Source: Polyangiaceae bacterium
GTDB taxonomy: Bacteria > Myxococcota_A > Polyangia > Polyangiales > Polyangiaceae
Length of the DNA: 64,000 nt
Reading direction: 5' to 3'
Assembly: GCA_016719945.1 (NCBI GenBank)
Contig: JADJYE010000030.1
Span: 248,001 to 312,000, forward strand
The notes below the pieces were generated by a model. That model saw only the letters and a program-made list of their open reading frames with translations. It was not told where the DNA came from and did no database searches. Of this stretch, positions 17,393 to 25,284 are shown piece by piece; position 1 is the first letter of the stretch; each line of letters starts with the position of its first letter. The translations under genes were made by a program, and so were the position numbers.

Positions 17393-19580
17393 CTATTCCA
17401 GCCCGACCGTGAACTCGATCGGACCGAACTTGATCTGGGCCCCGTTCGCGACGGGCGTCCAGACACCGGCCGGCAACCGTTGACCGTTGAGGGTGGTTCC
17501 GTTGTTCGAGTTGTCGTCTCGCACCAGCAGCTGGCCGCTCTCGACCTTGAGGCTCGCGTGGGTGCCGGAGACGCGCGGCTCTTGCAACAGGATCTGACAC
17601 AGGGCGCCGTCGCGACCTGCCTTCATCTCGACGCCCGGCAACACGGTGAAGATCCCGCTCTGGCCCGTGAGCGTTGCGCGCTGCACGAACGCGGGCCCTG
17701 GAGCGGCCATGGGGGGCGGGGGAGGCGGCGCTGGCGGCGCGCCCATGGAGGCGCCCATTCCGCCGTCGAACTTCATCGGTGCGGGCGCCATCGCCATCGA
17801 CATGCCTCCGGAGCCTGGGCGTGGAGGCGGAGCGGCGACGACCGCGCCGCCACGCCGGCGTCCGCCGCTGCGGAAGACCGTGACGAGCAGGAGGATCACC
17901 ACCACGCCCGCGAACACGACGCCGCCGATCACGAGGTAGGCGACGTTTTGCTTGAGCCAAGACGACAGCGGCGCCTTCACCGCCTTGACGGTGATGATCT
18001 TGTCCTTCGTGATCGCGCTCGTTCGCAGGGTCTCGTTGTCGTGGAGCACGAGGCGCGCGGTGAAGCTCTCGCCCTTGCCGCTCAGGAACTTCTCGCTGTC
18101 GGGCAGCTCGAACGTGGCCGAGTCTCGTCCCGCGTCGATGATGGTCGCCTTGAGGCCCTGGCTGATCAGCGTCTTGCGGGCCTTCTCCGCGTCTTCGACG
18201 GTGACGCCGTCGAGGGTCGTCGGGACCTCCTGGTTTTTCGGGAGCAAGAAGAGCTCGGCGCGCTCCTTGTTCCCCTCCCAGCAGAAGTTGCCGTAGACCG
18301 TGACCTTGCCGCCCGGGTAGAGCGGCGTCTTGTCGGCCTCTGCGACCGTGGTGTCGACGTCGATGTCGAGCGGCCACGACTTCGGGTCGATGCCGACCGG
18401 CACGTCCTTGTAGGACCCATCGCCGGCGAGCCCGAGGGACGGGTCGAAGCCGAAGTTGAACGTCTGCTGGATGGTGGGAGCGACGCACGACGCTTGCCAC
18501 TTCGCGATCCACATCGCGTCGAACCGGCCGCGGACCGCGTTCACGATGCGATCGCCGCGCGGCAGGCTCTTGTCGCGGATGACGGAGAAGAAGCCGCCGA
18601 TCTCGGTGTTCGCGAGGTTCTGCATGAACGCTCGCGCCTGCTCGAAGCGCTCTTCCATGCCGCCCGCCGGGAACCAGATGGAGATGACCGGGACGGGCAT
18701 CTTGGGCAGGGCGAGGTTGTCCTCGGGGAAGCGGCCCTTCGTCATGTACTGCGAGATGAGCGCGCCTGCTTGCCCGACCGAGGACGAAGCTGCCGGAGCC
18801 GCCATCGCCGCTCGACAGGACGACCATCGCCTGATGCATCGGCGCCTTGACCGTCTGGCCGACGTTGCCGAGCTCACGGAAGCCGTCGATCGCCGCTTGC
18901 TTGATGATGTCGCCGAGCTCGCGCACGCCGCGCCCGGACACCGGGAACGGCTTGGTGACCGTCGACTCGATGAAGGCCGTCGCCTTGGCTTTGTCGCTCG
19001 TCCAGTCGAGGGTGTACACGACGCCCGCGTCGTTGAAGTACATCACCTTGAAGATGTCGTTCTCGCGCTTGGACGCGACGAACGCCGCGCCGATGCCCTT
19101 CGCCTCGTCGAAGCGGCCGCCGATGCTGTTGCCCGAGTCGAGGAGGATGAGCCACGCCGTCCCGACGCCGGCGACCTTCTCCTTCGAAGCGTCGCCCCAC
19201 TTCTGCTTGCTGATGAGCTTGAGCTGTTGGTCTTTGCCTTGGACGTTGATGGCGAGGAAGGTCTTGCCCTCTTCCCACTTGATCGCGTCCCACAGCGCCT
19301 TGGGCTTCTCGACCTCGTTGGCGATGCAGTCGAAGACGTCCTCGGGCTTCGTCATCGCGTTGCAGGGCCCGGTGGACCGAGACAGCGGGTAGTGCTGCAC
19401 GATCTCGAGGACCGTCGTCAGCACGGGCGCGCCCTCGGTCTGGCTCGCCCGCGGATCGATCCGCAGGATGTTCCCCTTGCCCTCGGCCCGGGCGGTGCCG
19501 GCCTGCGCCAAGACGAGTCCGACGATGACAGCGATCAGCGCGAAGTGACTCGCGGCCCGGCGGCGTTGCGCGCGTTCCAT
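17393..19580 (-). pseudogene. VWA-FHA membrane protein, frameshifted near 18788
   Basis: One protein is read in two frames. From ATG 19580: a signal peptide (ALIAVIVGLVLAQAGTARA) and a von Willebrand A-like domain with a degenerate MIDAS (LLDSGNSIGG), up to VVLSSGDGGSGS. From about 18785 the frame changes and continues SSVGQAGALISQYMTKG, a beta domain, a membrane helix (VIGGVVFAGVVVILLL) and a C-terminal FHA domain (RVSGTHASLKV, NSNNGTTLNGQ). Removing one T near 18783-18793 restores a protein of about 728 residues. The VWA part would be periplasmic and the FHA cytoplasmic, as expected for a transmembrane signalling partner of the adjacent PP2C. A sequencing error is likelier than decay. Confidence 0.8.
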
Positions 19581-19738
19581 GGCTCCTCCAGCTCGTTCAG
19601 GCGACGCGGTGACCTTCGTCTCCGCTGCCCACTCGCGCGCGGCATTGCACCGCGCACGCTGCGAATCGTTCACCGCTCGGACGTACCACGCCCGGGGGCC
19701 CGAGGGGGCCCCGTCGTCCTCGCGGGTGCATCCTGCGG

Positions 19739-20928
19739 CTAGGCGCGAGCCGCAACGTTGATGACGATGACGCTGAAGCCGCCGAAGCGAATCTTGTCGC
19801 CGTCGCGCAGCTCGCGCCTCCCCTGGAAGCCAATCGCTTCCTCGTTGTGGAAGGTTCCGTTGGTCGACCCGAGATCGCTCAAGGTGAGGCGACCGTTCTC
19901 GGCGTCGATCGTGGCGTGGTTCGTGGATGTGGTCCCGTGGCCGATCGGGACGTCGACCTCTTGGCCCGTCTCGGCGCGGCCGACCAGGTTCCGGCCTTGA
20001 TACAACGGCCAGAACTTGCCGAGCGCGTCGTCCTGGAAGCTGACGAGGAACCCCGCGAGCGGACGGCGCGACTTCGCGCTCCCCTGACCGGTGGTGCCGG
20101 TCGGGCGAGGCTGGGCGTCGAACCCGCTCATCGCGTTGGTCGGCGGCATGGGCGCTCCGGGGGGAGGAAAACCTCCCGGGCCACCGAGCGGGGGCGGACC
20201 CCCCATCGGCGAGGGCGGGCCGCCCATCTGGCCTTGTTGTCCGCTGGGCGCAAACGCGGTGGCCCCGAACTGATCGTGCTGGCCAGGGTCTCCGCCGGGG
20301 GGAGGGAACGGGGGAGGAGGGGGGCCGGGATATTGGCCCTCGGGCGGGCCGAATTGCCAAAACCCTGCGGCGGACCCATCCCGGGCGGACCCATCCCTGG
20401 AGGCGGACCCATCCCCGGCGGACCCCCCATCCCTGGGGGCGGACCCATCCCCGGAGGCGGACCCATTCCCGGCGGACCCATGCCGGGCGGGCCTCCCATA
20501 CCGGGACCTCCCATGCCGGGCGGGCCTCCCATGCCGGGACCTCCCATGCCGGGCGGGCCTCCCATGCCGGGACCTCCCATGCCGGGCGGGCCTCCCATAC
20601 CGGGACCTCCCATGCCGGGCGGACCCCCCATGCCGGGCGGACCCCCCATGCCGGGCGGACCCCCCATGCCGGGCGGACCCCCCATGCCGGGCGGGCCGTA
20701 GCCACCGCCCTGATCGAAGCCAGGCGGACCATACCCACCACCCGGCGGCGGGAAGCCCGGGGGGGGGCCCCCCATTCCCGGGGGCGGCCCGCCGTATCCC
20801 GGCGGAGGACCGAAGCCACCGCCAGGCGGAGGTTGCCCTTGCCCCATCCCAGCCTGGAGAGGCGATGCACACACAGCACAGAACTTGTCAGTCGGAGCGT
20901 TTGGGGCGCCGCAACGGGGGCAGATCAT
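19739..20928 (-). pseudogene. Zinc-ribbon / Gly-Pro-Met repeat / FHA protein, frameshifted near 20362
   Basis: From ATG 20928 the protein begins with a zinc ribbon (MICPRCGAPNAPTDKFCAVC, two CxxC pairs), followed by a long GPPGMGG repeat region. The frame then breaks at GPPQGF; adding one base at 20359-20365 rejoins it to FWQFGPPEGQYPG and a C-terminal FHA domain (HGTTSTNHATID, DLGSTNGTFHN). The restored length is about 396 residues. It is probably a cytoplasmic phosphothreonine-binding scaffold; the repeat region is probably disordered. It heads the leftward set FHA - VWA-FHA - PP2C - FHA-ABC. Confidence 0.8.
20370..20697. repeat. Coding tandem repeat (GPPGMGG units)
   Basis: Imperfect tandem units of 15-30 bp based on CCCATGCCGGGCGG and close variants, on the strand shown. 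Read on the minus strand they encode GGPPGMGG. The units are nearly identical at DNA level, so copy number probably varies between strains, and the tract is a likely site for assembly error. It lies inside the zinc-ribbon/FHA gene. Confidence 0.8.
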
Positions 20929-21139
20929 GGAGGGTCCTTGGATGAGGGCGGCGTGCGGCGCTCATGAGCATCCGCACGAGCCACTCGGCGCAGGATAGCT
21001 TGCTCCGCTCTGTCGGGATCAAGACCTTGGTTGTGTTTTCTTTTCTGGCCGTTCCCGCGCGACGTGGAGAGCGACCGCCGCGCAGGCCGTGACGCGCTGG
21101 GCTCGGCGCGTCTGCCTGGCGGCCCCGAGCTTCGAAACA
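20929..21139. other. Intergenic region upstream of the FHA/PP2C gene set
   Basis: No convincing coding sequence is seen. A short T-rich patch (TTGTGTTTTCTTTTCTGG, around 21029-21047) stands out from the GC-rich surroundings. The promoter of the leftward FHA-VWA-PP2C-ABC set should be here, but I cannot fix -10 and -35 boxes with confidence. Confidence 0.4.
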
Positions 21140-21166
21140 CGACCACCCGGCAGCGCCGGGTGGTCG
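21140..21166 (-). terminator. Intrinsic terminator after rplS
   Basis: A perfect 12-bp stem (CGACCACCCGGC / GCCGGGTGGTCG) with a 3-nt loop, followed on the minus strand by TGTTTCG. It lies 62 bp beyond the rplS stop and marks the end of the rpmH to rplS transcription block. Confidence 0.75.
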
Positions 21167-21228
21167 TTGAGCGAGGGTCTTCGCCTTCGTCCGCGAAACG
21201 GCGGAGGCGGAGCGGGCTCGGCGGTGAC

Positions 21229-21585
21229 CTACTGGTCCTTCTCGTCGCGAACGCGCGCGGCCTTGCCAGCGAGCTCGCGGAGATAGAAGAGGCGACCGCG
21301 GCGGACGACGCCCTTGGAGACGACCTCGACCTTGTCGATGCGCGGGCTGTGCTGCAGGAAGATGCGCTCGACGCCGATCCCGAAGCTCACCTTGCGGACC
21401 GTGAACGTGCTGCGCACGCCCGCGCGGTGGCGCTTGAGGACGATGCCCTGGAACACCTGGACGCGCTCCTTCTCGCCCTCGACGATCTTGTAGTGGACCC
21501 GGACGGTGTCGCCGACGCGGAACTCCGGGAGATCGGAGCGGAGCTGGGACTGTTCGAGCTTGGCGATGACAGGCTGCGTGATCAT
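21229..21585 (-). CDS. rplS: 50S ribosomal protein L19
   Basis: 118 residues from ATG 21585 (MITQPVIAKLEQSQLRSDLP), the normal L19 start; an upstream in-frame start would add 12 atypical residues. The body FRVGDTVRVHYKIVEGEKER, VQVFQGIVLKRHRAG and GIGVERIFLQHSPRID is diagnostic. L19 lies at the 30S-50S interface. Unusually it is not beside rpsP-rimM-trmD here but 74 bp after khpB, at the end of the rpmH-yidC block, and is followed by a strong hairpin terminator. Confidence 0.97.
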   Translation of the reverse strand: MITQPVIAKLEQSQLRSDLPEFRVGDTVRVHYKIVEGEKERVQVFQGIVLKRHRAGVRSTFTVRKVSFGIGVERIFLQHSPRIDKVEVVSKGVVRRGRLFYLRELAGKAARVRDEKDQ

Positions 21586-21659
21586 GTCGAAAATCCTCGG
21601 AGAAGGCGCGGCATTATGCACGGGGACGGGGGCGTGTCAACGTGAGCGAGAGCGCAGGC

Positions 21660-22214
21660 TCATCGCCGCACGGGGATGATCTGGACGCGCCGCTGCTCGC
21701 CCTCGCCGTCGCTCTTCGTCACCACGCCCGCGAACTTCGCGAGGGCGAGGTGCACGACGCGGCGGTCCTGCGGGCTCATCGGCTCGAAGGTGATGATCTT
21801 TCCTTCGTCGACGGCTTGCTTGCCGAGCCGCCGAGCCATCGACGCCAGCGCCTCCTCGCGGCGCGCGCGGTAGCCCTCGGCGTCGATGATGACGTGGCGT
21901 CGCTGCCTGCTGGGCCGGTTCACGACGCGGTTCGCGACGAACTGGAGCGCGGACAGGGTCTGGCCCTTCTTGCCGATGATGCGTCCGGCGTCCTTGCCCT
22001 CGATCTCGAGGCGGATCTCCTCCGGGGGATCGTCCTCGTCGGGCTCCAGGAGATCGACGGTGCAGTCCATCCCCATCGCCGCGAGGACGTCGATCACGAA
22101 GTCCAGCACCATGTCGGCGCGGCCGTCCTCGACGAACGGCTCCGGGGCTGCGGCGGGGGCTGCAGCCTCTGCGGCTACAAAGGTGTCTTTTGCGGTGGGC
22201 TCATCCACGGGCAC
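21660..22214 (-). CDS. khpB: KhpB/Jag-type RNA-binding protein (KH and R3H domains)
   Basis: 184 residues from GTG 22214, preceded by GGGAAAGGGAA; TTG 22247 is an alternative. An Ala/Glu-rich N-terminal stretch is followed by a KH domain with the GxxG loop in RIIGKKGQTLSALQFVANR and an R3H domain (MSPQDRRVVHLALA). The family binds RNA and in many bacteria follows yidC, as here, with a 14-bp overlap of the yidC end. It probably helps post-transcriptional control of envelope and division genes. Confidence 0.9.
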   Translation of the reverse strand: MPVDEPTAKDTFVAAEAAAPAAAPEPFVEDGRADMVLDFVIDVLAAMGMDCTVDLLEPDEDDPPEEIRLEIEGKDAGRIIGKKGQTLSALQFVANRVVNRPSRQRRHVIIDAEGYRARREEALASMARRLGKQAVDEGKIITFEPMSPQDRRVVHLALAKFAGVVTKSDGEGEQRRVQIIPVRR

Positions 22215-24015
22215 GTGCTTTTCCCTTTCCCAAAGCGGCCTTCTCAATCGGACCAGGCGCGCTGCTGTCGCTCTTCTTGATTTCGCGGACCGTGATGCCC
22301 TCGGGCTGCTTCACCTTCGACCCGATCCACCGCTCCACGAGAAACTGTTGGCCGATGCCGAGCCAGGTGTTCGTCAGCATGTACACGCCGAGGCCGGCGG
22401 GCAGGAAGAACATCATGATCGTGAAGATGGCCGGCATCATGTACAGCATCATCTTCTGCTGAGCGGGGTCCATGCCCTGCGCCGGCATCATCTTCTGCTG
22501 CAGGAAGCTCGACGCGCCGAGCACGATCGGGATCACGTGATACGGATCCGAGTGCGTCAGGTCGGGGATGAGCGGCATCAAGAACGGCGTGTGGTAGAGC
22601 TCCACCGCGGTGCCGAGCGCCTGATAGAGCGCGATCCACACCGGCATCTGCAATAGCAGCGGGAAGCAGCCGAGCATCGGGCGGATGCCTTCCTTGCGAT
22701 ACAGCTCTTGCATCGCGAGGTTCTTCTGCATCATGTCGCCCTCGTACTTCTTCGTGATCTCGTCGATCTGAGGCTTGAGGCGACGCGTCGCGATCTGCGT
22801 CTTCAGGCTCGGGAGCATCAGCGGGAACACCGCGAGCTTCACCGTGATCGTCAGCAGACAGATCGCCCAGCCCCAGCTGCCGACGAGCTTGAACAGCCAG
22901 CCGACGTACAGGACGAGATACTTCCCCAAGAACCCGAACATGCCGAGGTCGATCGCCTCGGTCAGCTTGAGCTTGGCGGCGTCGGCCCCGCCGGCCGCGG
23001 CCAACACGGCGCGCTCCTTCGGGCCGAAGTAAGCGACGCTCTCGTAGGTCGCCGACTCGCCGCTCGCGAGCTCCTTCTCGGGGTACGCGAGGCGCGCGCG
23101 GTACATGTGCCCGAAGCTCGGGTCGCCTTCGGGGAGCTGGTAGTAGGCGCCGTCCTCGATCAGGGCCTCGGCGCTGGGCTCGCCCGCGCTCGCCGCCCGG
23201 TGCCCGATGCTCGCGACGAAGTAGTTGCTGGAGATGCCCGCCCACACGCCGGTCCCCTTGGCGCGCAGGAAGTGCTCGGAGGTGTAGCCGTCCTCGGCGA
23301 CGAAGTCGCCGGGCTCGAACTCGGTGGGCAGATGCCGCGTCGTGCCCTCCGTCGTGTGGGTGATCACGTCGGTGAGCCACTCGGGGCGCCGACCGAGATC
23401 CCAGAAGCTCGACTCGGTCTCGCGCATCGAGCGCCACGACGTCTGCTCGATCGCGTACCGGTGCTTCTTCGCCTCGGCGGCCCGGTTCGTGACCGTCACC
23501 TTCACGTCGAGCTCGAAGGGGCGCTCCGAGAGGGAGACGACCTTGGTCACCTCGGCGCTGTCGCTCTTGTGGACGAACGTGCAGCTCGTGGCCGTCTGCT
23601 CGGCGAGCTTGAAATCGAGGTTGTCGAGCTCGACCTGCTGGGGTCCCTCGCCGGGCACCCGCAGCGAGGTGCGCAGCGGCATGCGCTGCTCCTTCGACGG
23701 CGTCACGAGCTCGATGCGGGTGTCCGGCTTGTCGACGCTCTCGGCGTACTGGAGGTCGACCATCCGCGCGCTCTTCACGGCGCCGCCGCGCGCGCTCAAG
23801 ACGAAGGTCGACCGGGGGCCGGTGAGGGCGCAGGTCTCCTCGGCAGGTCGCTCTCCGCTCGGGATCGTTCCCCAGTCTTCGGTGGTGAGCGGCTGGGAGG
23901 TGGGCGCGTCGCTCTTTCCGGCCACGAGCGGCCAGCCGAAATAGACCACGAGGAAGATCGCGAGGCCGATGAAGAGCCACCTCGTGATGTTGCTGCCGCT
24001 ACCCTTCTCGTCCAT
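22201..24015 (-). CDS. yidC: Membrane protein insertase YidC
   Basis: 604 residues from ATG 24015 (MDEKGSGSNITRWLFIGLAI), with AAGGGA just upstream. An N-terminal helix is followed by a large periplasmic beta domain (about 60-340), as in Gram-negative YidC, then the five-helix insertase core. The core includes VGSWGWAICLLTITVKLAVFPLM with the functional Arg-bearing helix region, GCFPLLLQMPVWIALYQAL, and KMMLYMMPAIFTIMMFFLPAG. It inserts inner-membrane proteins with or without SecYEG. It overlaps yidD upstream and khpB downstream. Confidence 0.96.
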   Translation of the reverse strand: MDEKGSGSNITRWLFIGLAIFLVVYFGWPLVAGKSDAPTSQPLTTEDWGTIPSGERPAEETCALTGPRSTFVLSARGGAVKSARMVDLQYAESVDKPDTRIELVTPSKEQRMPLRTSLRVPGEGPQQVELDNLDFKLAEQTATSCTFVHKSDSAEVTKVVSLSERPFELDVKVTVTNRAAEAKKHRYAIEQTSWRSMRETESSFWDLGRRPEWLTDVITHTTEGTTRHLPTEFEPGDFVAEDGYTSEHFLRAKGTGVWAGISSNYFVASIGHRAASAGEPSAEALIEDGAYYQLPEGDPSFGHMYRARLAYPEKELASGESATYESVAYFGPKERAVLAAAGGADAAKLKLTEAIDLGMFGFLGKYLVLYVGWLFKLVGSWGWAICLLTITVKLAVFPLMLPSLKTQIATRRLKPQIDEITKKYEGDMMQKNLAMQELYRKEGIRPMLGCFPLLLQMPVWIALYQALGTAVELYHTPFLMPLIPDLTHSDPYHVIPIVLGASSFLQQKMMPAQGMDPAQQKMMLYMMPAIFTIMMFFLPAGLGVYMLTNTWLGIGQQFLVERWIGSKVKQPEGITVREIKKSDSSAPGPIEKAALGKGKARARG

Positions 24016-24409
24016 GCGTCCCTTCGTGACGATCTCCGGCTGAGCCGGTCGCGGTGCTCGCCGCACCGTGCGCAGAGCTGGCTCCGCGTACCGCCTCCCC
24101 GCCGGCGAGCTCCAGAGGCGTGGAGCCTTGCCGGCGGGCCAACCCGTCGTCGTGTTCAACGCGCCGTCCTCGCGAGCGCGAGGGGGCGGGCGGTGGAGGG
24201 TCGAACCCCCCCGGATGGAATGGGTGACACCTACACAGGCGCTTCACCGAAAGCAAGCTCCCCCGAAGCACGCCGTGCCCTTCGATGCACAGGAGCGCGT
24301 AGCGGGAGCACGAGGGCTCGAAGCGGCAGACCGGGCCGAACAGCAGGACCAGCAGCTTCGACAGCGTCAGCTGGTAGACCCGAATCAGCGCGACCAGGAG
24401 CGTCTTCAT
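23999..24409 (-). CDS. yidD: Membrane protein insertion efficiency factor YidD, with C-terminal extension
   Basis: 136 residues from ATG 24409, overlapping the rnpA stop (ATGA). The conserved part (MKTLLVALIRVYQLTLSKLL, FEPSCSRYALLCIEGHG, RLCRCHPFHPGGFDP) fills the first 75 residues. About 60 further low-complexity residues follow, and the 3' end overlaps the yidC start by 17 bp. The family is usually 70-100 residues, so the tail is long; it may be dispensable or reflect an undetected indel. YidD assists YidC-dependent insertion at the inner membrane. Confidence 0.9.
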   Translation of the reverse strand: MKTLLVALIRVYQLTLSKLLVLLFGPVCRFEPSCSRYALLCIEGHGVLRGSLLSVKRLCRCHPFHPGGFDPPPPAPSRSRGRRVEHDDGLARRQGSTPLELAGGEAVRGASSAHGAASTATGSAGDRHEGTHGREG

Positions 24410-24885
24410 CCGCGGCTCTCCCTTCCGCGGCGCGCGCCGCGCGAGCCCGGGCCGGTGGGCGCAGCTTGGATCTTCGCGTCGCTCGGGGCAAGGTCGCCTT
24501 CGCTCGGCGCAGGTGGAGGTAACCGCGCGGCGCGCCGGCGCAGCTCCGACAGGGCGCTCTCGGCGGACGTCTCCAGGGCCGGGAAGCCCATCGACGCGAG
24601 CTCGGCGAAGGCCACGAACACGATGTCGAGGCCAGGCGGCAGCGCCGCCTTGTTGCGGCGGAAGAGCTCTCGAAGCAGGCGCTTGCAGCGGTTTCGCGCG
24701 ACCGCGTTGCCGACCTTGCGCGAGGCGATCACGCCGAAGCGTGGCCCGGGGGGCCCAACGTCGACGCGAGCGGCCGCCAAGATCAAGAAGCCGGGCCCGC
24801 GCAGGCGGATCGCCGGCCGCGCCTGCAAGCGGACGTATTCGGCGCGACGCCGCACGCGCTCGTGACGTGCGAGAGTGGCGCCCAT
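24406..24885 (-). CDS. rnpA: Ribonuclease P protein component
   Basis: 159 residues. The RNR-type signature FGVIASRKVGNAVARNRCKRLLRELFR (about 50-76) binds the P RNA and pre-tRNA leader, and the N-terminus RVRRRAEYVRLQA is typical. The final 45 residues are a Pro/Arg-rich tail beyond the usual 110-120 residue core. It lies between rpmH and yidD in the canonical order; an imperfect inverted repeat lies in the 114-bp gap after rpmH. Confidence 0.93.
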   Translation of the reverse strand: MGATLARHERVRRRAEYVRLQARPAIRLRGPGFLILAAARVDVGPPGPRFGVIASRKVGNAVARNRCKRLLRELFRRNKAALPPGLDIVFVAFAELASMGFPALETSAESALSELRRRAARLPPPAPSEGDLAPSDAKIQAAPTGPGSRGARRGRESRG

Positions 24886-24999
24886 GAAGCTTCGGCGCTC
24901 GCGGCGAGCCAGCGAGCCCCTCTCGCGCCTCGAAGAGCCGTCTCGGGCCTCGAAGCAAGAGAGGGGCGAGCGCCTCTCGGTCCTGGGCGAGCGGGCGCC

Positions 25000-25149
25000 T
25001 TACTTCTTGAAGACGCCCGGGGCGAGGCGCGCGCGGCCCTTGCGGCGGCGGGCGTTGATGACCTTGCGGCCGCCCTTGGTCGCCATGCGGGTGCGGAAGC
25101 CATGCGTCCGAAGACGGGACGTTTTGTGGGGCTGGTACGTGCGCTTCAT
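25000..25149 (-). CDS. rpmH: 50S ribosomal protein L34
   Basis: 49 residues from ATG 25149. MKRTYQPHKTSRLRTHGFR and GGRKVINARRRKGR are the L34 signature. It is first in the leftward block rpmH-rnpA-yidD-yidC-khpB-rplS. No dnaA gene is adjacent; the upstream neighbour is a divergent ompA-like gene. Confidence 0.97.
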   Translation of the reverse strand: MKRTYQPHKTSRLRTHGFRTRMATKGGRKVINARRRKGRARLAPGVFKK

Positions 25150-25210
25150 CGGTGTCGAGTCCTGGTTTCGCGGGCGCGGCCTCGAAGAGGGGCCGCGAAG
25201 GGCGCGCAGA

Positions 25211-25238
25211 GTTGACACAGACGATTCGGGCGGTCAAC
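25211..25238. promoter_or_regulatory. Divergent promoter region of rpmH and OmpA gene
   Basis: GTTGAC and GTCAAC form inverted arms 16 bp apart, and each arm supplies a TTGAC(A/C) -35-like hexamer, one facing rpmH and one facing the ompA-like gene. Clear -10 boxes at 17-bp spacing are not seen. Confidence 0.35.
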
Positions 25239-25284
25239 CCCCTTGGCCTTCGGGGCTCGTCTTGTAGTAGCGTCTCGGCCTCCT

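Noticed and set aside
20370..20697. Tandem repeat as a non-coding repeat or CRISPR
   Set aside because: It keeps a Gly-Pro-Met reading frame continuous with a zinc ribbon and lacks spacers.
16593..20879. A single 1428-codon minus-strand frame
   Set aside because: It joins the shadow frame of the zinc-ribbon/FHA gene, the real VWA frame and the shadow of the PP2C gene. Only the part near 18785-19580 has coding character.
20929..25284. Chromosomal origin near rpmH-rnpA-yidC
   Set aside because: No dnaA or gyrB/recF is present and I saw no cluster of DnaA boxes by eye.
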